A stretch of 64,000 bases of DNA from JBCBCP01 sp039817385 (GTDB lineage: Bacteria > Pseudomonadota > Alphaproteobacteria > Rhodobacterales > Rhodobacteraceae): positions 62,001 to 126,000 of the forward strand of contig JBCBVY010000005.1 of NCBI GenBank assembly GCA_039817385.1. Reading direction: 5' to 3'. Positions 52,274-59,527 of this stretch are shown here, in pieces. Under the pieces are notes generated by a model. The model was given only the letters and a program-made list of their open reading frames with translations. It was not told where the DNA came from and made no database searches. Made by a program: the position numbers and the translations under genes. Within the stretch, counting starts at the first letter, position 1. Every line of letters starts with the position of its first letter.

Positions 52274-52293
52274 ATTTCTGTATAAACAGAAAT
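52274..52293. promoter_or_regulatory. Predicted operator upstream of the regulator gene
   Basis: ATTTCTGTATAAACAGAAAT is a perfect 20-bp palindrome (8-bp arms, 4-base centre), 17 bases before the regulator start. It carries the same TTTCTG-N6-CAGAAA frame as 51694-51711, and a further CAGAAA half-site lies at 52296-52301, followed by CTACA as in the first site. TATAAA in its centre may overlap a -10 element. Confidence 0.7.
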
Positions 52294-52333
52294 ATCAGAA
52301 ACTACAGTAAATGCAATCAAAACCGACGCGGCG

Positions 52334-52585
52334 CTACTCCGGCACCAGCTCCGTTACAAAGGCCACCACCTTTTCCGCAGGCATTTCGCAGGGTTTCAGC
52401 CGGGGGCCGGAGGCAAGGTCAAACCAGTTGAGCGAGATGTAATCGGCCCCGCCCAGCTCTTCGGCGACCAGTTTGACCGTGCGGCCGCCATCCAGCACCT
52501 GCCGCGTTACCACGTAGCGCCGCCCATGTGCGTGCCCGGTGAATGTTCCTTCTGGCAGCGCGCGCAGCGCTGCTGCAAAGCTCAC
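52334..52585 (-). CDS. Small conserved-looking protein coupled to plsY
   Basis: 83 residues read from a GTG overlapping the plsY stop (GTGA). It reads MSFAAALRALPEGTFTGHAH, with GRRYVVTRQVLDGGRTVKLV and EELGGADYISLNWFDLASGP after it, and ends VVAFVTELVPE. Predicted small soluble alpha+beta protein, without signals or metal motifs. Coupling to plsY and good composition support it as real. Function unknown. Confidence 0.72.
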   Translation of the reverse strand: MSFAAALRALPEGTFTGHAHGRRYVVTRQVLDGGRTVKLVAEELGGADYISLNWFDLASGPRLKPCEMPAEKVVAFVTELVPE

Positions 52586-53190
52586 GGTTTCTGGCCGATC
52601 TTCGGCTCGGTCCCCGCCCGGATGCGCGCGATGTTGGCCCGGTGCCGCCAGAAGACCAGCAATGTTAGCACAGCGCCCAGCACCAACATGTGCGCTGCGC
52701 CCAGAAACACCAGCAGGAAGGTTGACGCCGCCGCCGCGACCAGCGCCCCGCCGGACGACATCCGCGTCACCGCCGCGCCGACCAGCCAGGCGGCGCAGCA
52801 GCCAAGGCCCACCGGCCAAGCCAGCGCCAGCATCAGCCCAAGGAAGGTCGCAACCCCCTTGCCGCCCTTGAACCCCAGCCAAACCGGGTAGCAATGCCCC
52901 AGCATCGCCGCCAGCGCGGCCACCTGCACCGCGTCCTCGTGCGCCAACCAGCGCGCGAGCAGCACGGCAACCGCCCCCTTCGCGCCATCCATCAGCAGCG
53001 TCGCCGCTGCGGCGCCCTTGCTGCCCGTACGCAGCACATTCGTGGCCCCGATATTGCCCGACCCAATGGCCCGCACATCCCCCAGCCCCATCGCCTTCGA
53101 CAGCAACAGCCCAAACGGGATCGACCCAAGCCCGTAGCCGATCAGGGCCCAGAGGATCAGAACCAGTGCAGAGCTTTCGAAAACGGGCAT
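52582..53190 (-). CDS. plsY: Acyl-phosphate:glycerol-3-phosphate acyltransferase
   Basis: 202 residues from the ATG at 53190, five helices. The three PlsY motifs are visible: GYGLGSIPFGLLLSK near residue 18, IGSGNIGATNVLRTGSKGAA near 41, and the middle GHCYPVWLGFKGGKGVATFL near 99 with conserved Lys/Gly. First step of phosphatidic acid synthesis. In relatives it directly follows pyrC; here a 1.7-kb insertion with two unknown genes separates them. Confidence 0.95.
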   Translation of the reverse strand: MPVFESSALVLILWALIGYGLGSIPFGLLLSKAMGLGDVRAIGSGNIGATNVLRTGSKGAAAATLLMDGAKGAVAVLLARWLAHEDAVQVAALAAMLGHCYPVWLGFKGGKGVATFLGLMLALAWPVGLGCCAAWLVGAAVTRMSSGGALVAAAASTFLLVFLGAAHMLVLGAVLTLLVFWRHRANIARIRAGTEPKIGQKP

Positions 53191-53402
53191 CTGAAACCTC
53201 CCAAAGACCCCTTGGCAATACCGCGCCGCCGCGCGCCGGTCAAAGCACCCGTCGCGGAAAGGTGCGGCGCGTTGCAGATGTGCGCAGTGGTCGTCTTTGC
53301 GGACGGAGCGGGCTTTCGCGTCACGTGGGCAGATGTCCGCTTCACGCTTTTTTGAACCTCCCGTCGCGTATTGATCAGGGCAGTCGTAAGCGAGGATCAG
53401 AT

Positions 53403-53600
53403 ATGCCCGTCCCACCTGCTGTTTTGCAGCAAACGCTGTCCACCAAGTCGGACCTTTCAAACGCCCCTTTGGCCGCAAAGATGCTCGTGGCCAAGTTGCG
53501 CGTTAAAGTGACCCGAGACCCCAATGAAATGCCAAACGCCTTGAGTGAGTTGTCAAAATTCTCCGAGTCCAACGGGCTGACCGCCCAAAATTTTGCATAA
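53403..53600 (+). CDS. Small 65-residue protein in the plsY-pyrC insertion
   Basis: 65 residues from the ATG at 53403, with GCGAGGA upstream at usual spacing. It reads MPVPPAVLQQTLSTKSDLSN and ends SKFSESNGLTAQNFA; mostly helical and polar, no signal or membrane segment. It is in the same orientation as the next gene, 12 bases away, opposite to plsY and pyrC on both sides. No family recognised. Composition differs from the GC-rich neighbours, suggesting joint acquisition with the following gene. Confidence 0.55.
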   Translation: MPVPPAVLQQTLSTKSDLSNAPLAAKMLVAKLRVKVTRDPNEMPNALSELSKFSESNGLTAQNFA

Positions 53601-53612
53601 GGTTCTGCTACA

Positions 53613-54611
53613 ATGAAAAACGCAATCTGTACGGTCGTCGAAACCGCAGATCGGATCAAAGCGGGTGAAAAACTTGTAATTGCGGCGGACGAAGCTCTTT
53701 TGCGTCAGTTGCCAAAAGGGGACTGGATCGGAGGGACGAGCGTCTATTTCCTGACAGATGGCGGCGGCCGTGAGGAGCGTGAACGCCTCTTTGTCACTCA
53801 GGTGGATGCGCAGAATTGCGTGGTCAAACACCTCGACCAAGCAGACCTGAAAGATTTTGCCGCAGCGCAGTTCAAATCCGGACTGACGATCCTCCTGATC
53901 CCTGGATTCTCAAACGCGCATCAAGAGTATGCCATTCATGGACCAGGCTACGATGGCCTGTTCGACCAACCCGTGGTCGGCTGGATCTCCGGCGTGCATC
54001 TTGACGACATCGGTCAGGTCTCGCCCAAGGTATTCGACGGAACGTCCGGACAAGCCCATGACGACGGGGCGGTGGTCATGTATGTTGACGCAGCTGGAGG
54101 CCAAGCGCCGACGGTCGACATCTTGAACCTCTTTCATCAAGACACGGCAAGCCCAACACTGAAGTTCGCATCGAGCGTTTTTAGTGCAACCGAGGTGTTC
54201 GTCGACTGCAAACCCGTGAACCTTGCCCAGTACATCACCGAGAATGAAATCAATACCCAACTGCCTTTGGTTGCGAACTACTCTGGCGCGATGATTAACG
54301 TCTCAGTGCAAAACGTGGACCTCGCGCAGGGCAAGGTCGATTTTTATGCCCCTGTCGTTCCCGATGTGGAATACCGCTTGGCTGCTGATCCCGGGCCCTA
54401 CGCAGAGGTGTTTGCCAGCCGCCTCACCGCCGAAGGCACCCATGCCCTGAGCTATAATTGTATACTCAACTACCTCTATGGAGAGCTTGAGGGCAAGACG
54501 ACAGGCACTTTTACCGGCCCCGCAACCTTCGGAGAGATTGCCTACATTCTTCTGAACCAGACAATGGTGTATGTGGAGGACGCGGCGCACCCAAAAGACA
54601 AGGCGGCCTAG
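53613..54611 (+). CDS. Unrecognised 332-residue cytoplasmic protein
   Basis: 332 residues, no signal peptide or transmembrane helix. N-terminus: CTVVETADRIKAGEKLVIAA; then LRQLPKGDWIGGTSVYFLTD and FKSGLTILLIPGFSNAHQEY; middle: HDDGAVVMYVDAAGGQAPTV; C-terminus: FGEIAYILLNQTMVYVEDAA. The alternating small, beta-rich blocks suggest a sensor- or FIST-like fold, but that is an impression only. I cannot name a characterised family. Composition is lower in GC than pyrC and plsY, and the pair interrupts a usually continuous neighbourhood. Confidence 0.72.
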   Translation: MKNAICTVVETADRIKAGEKLVIAADEALLRQLPKGDWIGGTSVYFLTDGGGREERERLFVTQVDAQNCVVKHLDQADLKDFAAAQFKSGLTILLIPGFSNAHQEYAIHGPGYDGLFDQPVVGWISGVHLDDIGQVSPKVFDGTSGQAHDDGAVVMYVDAAGGQAPTVDILNLFHQDTASPTLKFASSVFSATEVFVDCKPVNLAQYITENEINTQLPLVANYSGAMINVSVQNVDLAQGKVDFYAPVVPDVEYRLAADPGPYAEVFASRLTAEGTHALSYNCILNYLYGELEGKTTGTFTGPATFGEIAYILLNQTMVYVEDAAHPKDKAA

Positions 54612-54887
54612 ACCGACACGGGGGCCGCCGCCGACATGCCCTTACATTTGTATCCCGCGCGGTCCCCCAAACGTCCCCGGACGCAAACAAACACGGTTGA
54701 TGAGGAAGGCTTGCCGGGGACAGGACAGGGTCGCACAAAAGATATCGCTGGCACGATAGAGAACCGTGTGACTGCCGAAGCAGACCTTGTGCTTTGCAGC
54801 ACTTGGACGTCAGGGCGCCGAGCCGCCCTTCGCTGCATCACAGAAACGAAGTGAGCGCGTTCTGGCACCAACTGCTCAAGCGGACTG
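54612..54887. other. Gene-free gap beside the insertion
   Basis: 276 bp between the unknown gene and the dihydroorotase-like stop. Short open frames exist on both strands but without ribosome sites or family resemblance; the plus-strand one (54636-54854) reads as low-complexity. I see no tRNA, no long inverted repeat and no clear terminator. It may be decayed sequence marking the edge of the insertion. Confidence 0.4.
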
Positions 54888-56168
54888 CTACCCCCCAAAC
54901 ACCCGCACGCCTGCGACCCAAGTGCCCTTGACGCGCCCCTGCATGCGGGCGCCGTCGAAGGGTGTGTTGCGGGACTTTGAGCGCAGGGTGCTCCGGTCCA
55001 TGACGAAGGGCGCGTGGGGGTCGAACATCACGAGGTCCGCAGGCGCGCCCACGGCCAGCCGTCCGGCCTCCAGCCCCAGCCTTTTCGCAGGGTTCAGCGA
55101 CAACGCACGCCACAGCTGCGGCAGCTCCAGGATCCCGGCGTGGAACAGGCGCATCGCCGCCGGAAGCAACGTCTCCAAAGCCACCGCGCCGCTGGCGGCC
55201 TCCTCGAATGGCAGGCGTTTGCTTTCCTCATCCTGCGGGGTGTGCATCGACGAGATCGTGTCGATCAGCCCTTCGGCCACCGCCTCGGCCACCGCCAGCC
55301 GGTCGTCCTCGTCCCGCAAGGGGGGCTTGAGCTTGAAGAACGTCCGGTAGTCCGCGATGTCCAGCGCGTTCAGCGTCAGGTGGTGGATGCTGGTTCCGGC
55401 CGTGATGTCCAGCCCGTTTGCCTTCGCGCGGCGCAGGGCAGGCAGGGCGCGGGCCGTGGTGATCTGGTCCACGTGGTAGCGCGCGCCGGTCATCTCCAGA
55501 AGGGCGATGTCGCGGTCCAGCCCCATGCGCTCCGCCATCGGGGAGACGGCGGGCAGCCCGGCGAGCGAGGCAAACTTTCCACTCGTCGCCACCGCCCCCG
55601 CGCTCAGCCCCGGCTCCTGCACATGGCCCATCACCAGCGCGTTCAGAGACGATGCATAGGTCAGCGCGCGGGACAGCACCTTGGGGTCTTGCACCACATG
55701 GTCGCAATCGGTGAAGGCCACGGCGCCCGCATCCAGAAGAAAGCCGATCTCCGTCATCTCCCGGCCTGTGCGCCCCTTGGTCAGGGCGGCCATCGGCAGG
55801 ACGTTCACCGGCGCGGCCTCTCGCGCGCGGCGGATCACAAATTCCAGCACTTCGGGGCTGTCGATGGTCGGCGCGGTGTCGGGGCGGGTGACGATGGTGG
55901 TCACGCCCCCCGCTGCCGCTGCGGCGCCCGCGCTGCCAAAGCTTTCCTTGTGCCGCTCCCCCGGCTCGCAAACCTTCACGCCGATATCGACGATGCCGGG
56001 GGCGAGGTGCAAACGGTTGCAATCCAGCGTCTCTGCCGCATCTGGCAACGGCGCGCCCTGGGGCAGCACCGCCTGGATCTTGCCAAAGGCGATGTGCAGC
56101 GCGCCGGTCTGGGCCGTGCCAGCCTCCGGGTCCACCAGCTTGGCGTTGGTCAGCAGCAGGTCACTCAT
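54888..56168 (-). CDS. pyrC: Dihydroorotase-like protein lacking the metal-site motifs (PyrC-type, probably non-catalytic)
   Basis: 426 residues of the amidohydrolase fold. Type I dihydroorotase has an HxH metal motif before the REPG sequence; here that place reads DIGVKVCEPGERHKES, so both histidines are gone. The carboxylated-lysine position reads AFTDCDHVVQ and the late Asp motif SSMHTPQDEES has Ser for Asp. The fold is otherwise complete (GAAAAAGGVTTIVTRPDTAP). It therefore resembles the inactive partner subunit paired with PyrB in other bacteria. It overlaps the upstream membrane gene (ATGA), completing the pyrB-linked operon. Confidence 0.85.
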   Translation of the reverse strand: MSDLLLTNAKLVDPEAGTAQTGALHIAFGKIQAVLPQGAPLPDAAETLDCNRLHLAPGIVDIGVKVCEPGERHKESFGSAGAAAAAGGVTTIVTRPDTAPTIDSPEVLEFVIRRAREAAPVNVLPMAALTKGRTGREMTEIGFLLDAGAVAFTDCDHVVQDPKVLSRALTYASSLNALVMGHVQEPGLSAGAVATSGKFASLAGLPAVSPMAERMGLDRDIALLEMTGARYHVDQITTARALPALRRAKANGLDITAGTSIHHLTLNALDIADYRTFFKLKPPLRDEDDRLAVAEAVAEGLIDTISSMHTPQDEESKRLPFEEAASGAVALETLLPAAMRLFHAGILELPQLWRALSLNPAKRLGLEAGRLAVGAPADLVMFDPHAPFVMDRSTLRSKSRNTPFDGARMQGRVKGTWVAGVRVFGG

Positions 56169-56599
56169 GCAGGCTCCGGGGTCAGTTCGGCGGTGATGGC
56201 GCGCGTCAGCGCGTCGATGTCGGGCTTTTTGACAACGGCGCCATCGTGCCCGCCGGATTTCAGCCGCAGCGTGAGGTAGACGTCGTAGACGTCCACGCGC
56301 GCGATCTGGTCCAGCGGCACGGCGCGGGCGTGACCGGGCAGGGTCTTGCGGTCCTCGATGGCGACCATCCCGGGCAGCAGCCGCACCCGGCTGACCCGCC
56401 CGCCCGCGTTGATGATCAAAGGCTGAAACAGCTTGGCCGCGACCATCACCGCAAGCGCCGCCATCATCCAAAGCGGCATCACAAGAACCAGCGCCGCAAG
56501 CGCGGCAACAACCGCCATTCCGCCGACAACAAACAGACGCGCGGGCTGAAAGACCACGTCCCGGTTCAGAGTTTCGATGTCGAGTTGGATGTCGCTCAT
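56165..56599 (-). CDS. Two-TM membrane protein of the pyr operon (PH-like tail)
   Basis: 144 residues, starting MSDIQLDIETLNRDVVFQPA. Two helices lie at LFVVGGMAVVAALAALVLVM and LWMMAALAVMVAAKLFQPLI, followed by a beta-rich part (RVRLLPGMVAIEDRKTLPG, VPLDQIARVDVYDVYLTLRL) typical of bacterial PH domains. It overlaps the dehydroorotase-like gene after it and the gene before it by four bases each. Membership in the pyrB operon is conserved-looking, but function is unknown. Confidence 0.75.
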   Translation of the reverse strand: MSDIQLDIETLNRDVVFQPARLFVVGGMAVVAALAALVLVMPLWMMAALAVMVAAKLFQPLIINAGGRVSRVRLLPGMVAIEDRKTLPGHARAVPLDQIARVDVYDVYLTLRLKSGGHDGAVVKKPDIDALTRAITAELTPEPA

Positions 56600-57174
56600 C
56601 CGGCGATCCAGATGAAAAGCCACGTGAAAAGGCCCAGCAGGACCAGCACGAAGGTTGCCACCATGCCCGACATGGCGGCATCGGAGCGTTTTTTCTTGGC
56701 CGGGGGCGTGCCGGTGGAGGGTTTTGCTGCCTCCGCCTCCACCTTTTCGGTGCCGACATAATCCCGCTGCGGCTCGCCATACGTCCCGATTAACGTCAGC
56801 TCGGGCCCGGGGGTGAGCGTCTGTGCAAACCCGCCAAAGGCCGAAGAATAGACGATGAACACCCACCCAGCGAGTGCGGCGAGCTTCGCCGCGTCGGGGG
56901 CCAGCTGCGCGGGGTCCACCCCGTTGCCTTCCTTGAGGTAGCCGACAAGGCCCAGCCCTTCCAGGTCGCTGATCGGAAAGACCTCCGTGAAGGCACCGTC
57001 CAGATACTCCGCCCCCAGCAGGGCCGTCTGCGGGTCTGGCGTGTCGACGTCTCCGTCCTCGGAATAGTGCGGGATGTTGGCCCGCAGCGCCTTTGCCTCG
57101 GCGGGCGTCATGGAGAGGGAAAAGACACGGATCACGCCGCGCTCGTCTCTGGGGATGTCGATGGATTTGGTCAT
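56596..57174 (-). CDS. Hypothetical C-tail-anchored protein of the pyr operon
   Basis: 192 residues: a long soluble domain (MTKSIDIPRDERGVIRVFSL; LVGYLKEGNGVDPAQLAPDA), an acidic/basic linker (KVEAEAAKPSTGTPPAKKKR), and one C-terminal transmembrane helix (MVATFVLVLLGLFTWLFIWI). No catalytic motif recognised. ATGA overlaps on both sides tie it to its neighbours. The topology suggests a membrane-docked cytoplasmic domain; function unknown. Confidence 0.75.
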   Translation of the reverse strand: MTKSIDIPRDERGVIRVFSLSMTPAEAKALRANIPHYSEDGDVDTPDPQTALLGAEYLDGAFTEVFPISDLEGLGLVGYLKEGNGVDPAQLAPDAAKLAALAGWVFIVYSSAFGGFAQTLTPGPELTLIGTYGEPQRDYVGTEKVEAEAAKPSTGTPPAKKKRSDAAMSGMVATFVLVLLGLFTWLFIWIAG

Positions 57175-57689
57175 GCCGTTCCCTCCTGGACCTTACGGAT
57201 CAAGCTATAGACCTCTCTTCCGTCAGTCAGGCTTTCGAACCCGATTTCCATATCCCGCGGCATATCGCTCGACCGGTTCATCTTCTTGGCAAAGAAAACG
57301 TCCGCGCGGGTGCCATCCACAAAGCTGATTTTGGTGCCCGGCTCAATCGGATAGCTGTCCAGACGCCGGCCGCGCCACGGGCTTTGCGTTGCGATGAAAG
57401 CGCGCTTGCTGGTCAGCGTGTAATGCGTGCGCCGCAAGGCATAGAGCCGCCAGAAATGGACCAGAACAAGCTGATAGAACCCCACGCCAAAAAACATCAG
57501 CCCCCAAACCCAGAAAAACCCGCCCGCAGACGCAGCTGCCAGCATCCAGAACAGGGCAAAACCAGTAAAAAACAGGAAAAACACACCGTGAAACGGGCTG
57601 TCCCACGCCAGTTTCAGCCGCGGCTTTGGCGCGCCTTGCCAGATCACCCGTTCGTCCGGGTCAAGGATGCCATCCCACGCATCATTCAC
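57171..57689 (-). CDS. Membrane protein with PH-like domain, pyr operon
   Basis: 172 residues. MNDAWDGILDPDERVIWQGA begins with the DPDERVIWQG phrase typical of bacterial PH-domain membrane proteins; helices at FHGVFFLFFTGFALFWMLAA and FWVWGLMFFGVGFYQLVLVH; then YTLTSKRAFIATQSPWRGRR in the domain core. It overlaps pyrB and the next gene by four bases each. Function unknown; the third of three membrane proteins between pyrB and the dihydroorotase-like gene. Confidence 0.78.
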   Translation of the reverse strand: MNDAWDGILDPDERVIWQGAPKPRLKLAWDSPFHGVFFLFFTGFALFWMLAAASAGGFFWVWGLMFFGVGFYQLVLVHFWRLYALRRTHYTLTSKRAFIATQSPWRGRRLDSYPIEPGTKISFVDGTRADVFFAKKMNRSSDMPRDMEIGFESLTDGREVYSLIRKVQEGTA

Positions 57690-58627
57690 GACGCGGCCCT
57701 AACCACCTTCAGGTTCCGGGCCAGGAGGTCCATCGCGGCCATGCGCACGGCCACGCCCATCTCCACCTGGTCCTGGATGACGCTGCGGTTGATGTCGTCG
57801 GCGATCTCCCCGTCAATCTCTACCCCGCGGTTCATCGGGCCGGGATGCATCACGATGGCGTCGTCCTTGGCATGGGCCAGCTTGGCGGCATCGAGGCCGA
57901 AGCGGTGGTAATACTCCCGCTCCGACGGGATGAACCCGCCATCCATCCGCTCACGTTGCAGGCGCAGCATCATAACCACGTCCACGTCCCGCAGCCCCTC
58001 GGCCATGTCGTCGAACACTTCGACCCCGAACTCCGAAATCCCCGCGGGCATCAGCGTCGGCGGGCCGATCAGGCGGATGCGGTTTTCCATCTTGCCCAGC
58101 AGGATCAGGTTACTCCGCGCCACGCGGCTATGCGCAATATCCCCACAGATCGCGATGCTCAGACGGTGCAGCCGCCCTTTCGCCCGCCGGATCGTCAGCG
58201 CGTCCAGCAGCGCCTGCGTCGGGTGCTCATGTCGCCCATCCCCGGCATTCAGCACAGTGCAGTTCACCTTCTGCGCCAGCAAATCCACCGCGCCCGATTG
58301 CGGGTGCCGCACGACCAGCAGGTCGGGCTGCATCGCGTTCAGCGTCATCGCGGTGTCGATCAGCGTCTCGCCCTTTTTGATCGAAGACGCCTGCATCGCC
58401 ATGCTCATCACGTCCGCGCCCAGCCGCTTGCCCGCCAGTTCAAAGCTAGCCTGCGTGCGGGTCGAATTTTCAAAGAACATGTTGATCTGGGTCAGCCCCG
58501 CCAACGCGTCGCCGTGCTTGGACCCGCGGTTCAGCGCGGCGTACTCATCGGCAAGATCAAGGAGGGTGGTAATCTCGTGTTGGCGCAGATGCTGGATGCC
58601 AAGAAGATGCCGGTGATCAAATGACAT
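57686..58627 (-). CDS. pyrB: Aspartate carbamoyltransferase catalytic subunit
   Basis: 313 residues from the ATG at 58627. Carbamoyl-phosphate binding motif FFENSTRTQASFELAGKRLG near residue 50, the phosphate-loop SIKKGETLIDTAMTL, DGRHEHPTQALLDALTIRR near 130, and MHPGPMNRGVEIDGEIADD near 262. It makes carbamoyl-aspartate, second step of pyrimidine synthesis. No PyrI regulatory subunit is adjacent; instead four overlapping genes follow, ending in the degenerate dihydroorotase-like protein. Confidence 0.95.
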   Translation of the reverse strand: MSFDHRHLLGIQHLRQHEITTLLDLADEYAALNRGSKHGDALAGLTQINMFFENSTRTQASFELAGKRLGADVMSMAMQASSIKKGETLIDTAMTLNAMQPDLLVVRHPQSGAVDLLAQKVNCTVLNAGDGRHEHPTQALLDALTIRRAKGRLHRLSIAICGDIAHSRVARSNLILLGKMENRIRLIGPPTLMPAGISEFGVEVFDDMAEGLRDVDVVMMLRLQRERMDGGFIPSEREYYHRFGLDAAKLAHAKDDAIVMHPGPMNRGVEIDGEIADDINRSVIQDQVEMGVAVRMAAMDLLARNLKVVRAAS

Positions 58628-58705
58628 GGAGCCCTCGCGCTGACATGGGGCGGTTATAGGCGCGGGCGCTTGGCGCGGCAAGCAGGCGGAGATAGGCTGG
58701 GGCCC

Positions 58706-59482
58706 ATGTCGCACCACGCAGATTCGATGGGGTATCACGCCGCGCTCGCCGCGCTGGCCTGGCAGGTGGAGCTGGGGGTGGAGACCTGTGTTCTGGACGC
58801 GCCGGTCAACCGGTATGAGACGCCCGAAAAGCCGGAAAAACCCGCCGCGCCCGTGACGCCGCAGGCCGCCCCGCAAGCGGCCCCGGTGGTGCAGGCCGTC
58901 GATGTTGTGGCGGAAGCCGAGGCAATGGCCGCCGCCGCGCCCGATCTGGAAGCCCTGCGCGCGGCGATGGACGCCTACCCCCATTGTGAGCTGCGCAAAG
59001 GTGCGCGGAACCTTGTTTTTGCGGACGGTGTGCCGGGCGCGCGCGTGATGGTTGTCGGCGAGGCCCCGGGGCGCGATGAGGACCGGGAGGGCAAGCCCTT
59101 TGTGGGCCGCGCGGGGCAGCTTTTGGACCGGATGCTGGGGGCGATTGATCTGAGCCGTTCCGACACCGTGTATATCACCAACGTCCTGCCCTACCGACCC
59201 CCGCAAAACCGCGACCCGAGGCCGGAAGAGATTGCGATGATGCTGCCCTTTCTGAAGCGCCACATCGCTCTGGCCCAGCCCGAGCTGCTGCTGATCATGG
59301 GCAATATCTCCTGTCAGGCGCTGCTGGGCAAACGCGGCATCACCCGCCTGCGCGGCACATGGGCCGAGGCGGCGGGCAAACCCGCGCTGCCGATGTTCCA
59401 CCCCGCGTATCTGCTGCGGAACCCGGCGGCCAAGCGCGAGGCCTGGGCGGATTTGTTGAGCGTTCAGGCGCGGCTTGCGTAG
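58706..59482 (+). CDS. Uracil-DNA glycosylase-like protein (family 4 type, reduced cysteines)
   Basis: 258 residues. The catalytic motifs are clear: VVGEAPGRDEDREGKPFVGR near residue 114, NVLPYRPPQNRDPRPEE near 155, and MFHPAYLLRNPAAKREAWAD near 230. Of the four cysteines that hold the 4Fe-4S cluster in classic family 4 enzymes, only one candidate is seen before motif A (PHCEL), and the KCRPP position reads LPYRPP. So the fold is supported, the iron-sulfur cluster is not. A long Ala/Pro-rich stretch (residues 45-80) precedes the domain. Divergent from pyrB. Confidence 0.85.
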   Translation: MSHHADSMGYHAALAALAWQVELGVETCVLDAPVNRYETPEKPEKPAAPVTPQAAPQAAPVVQAVDVVAEAEAMAAAAPDLEALRAAMDAYPHCELRKGARNLVFADGVPGARVMVVGEAPGRDEDREGKPFVGRAGQLLDRMLGAIDLSRSDTVYITNVLPYRPPQNRDPRPEEIAMMLPFLKRHIALAQPELLLIMGNISCQALLGKRGITRLRGTWAEAAGKPALPMFHPAYLLRNPAAKREAWADLLSVQARLA

Positions 59483-59506
59483 GATGGGCAATATTGCCCA
59501 TCCTAC
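59479..59506. repeat. Perfect 28-bp palindrome of the GATGGGCAAT family
   Basis: The segment is its own reverse complement over 28 bases, centred on GATGGGCAATATTGCCCATC, and contains the stop codon of the glycosylase-like gene. It lies 21 bases before the LysE-type start, fitting a terminator or nuclease-protecting hairpin at a gene end. Confidence 0.7.
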
Positions 59507-59527
59507 TGCGCCAAAGGCCGCTATGCG

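Noticed and set aside
54636..54854. A 72-codon plus-strand frame in the gap after the 332-residue protein
   Set aside because: Low-complexity, no ribosome site, no family resemblance and no coupling to a neighbour.
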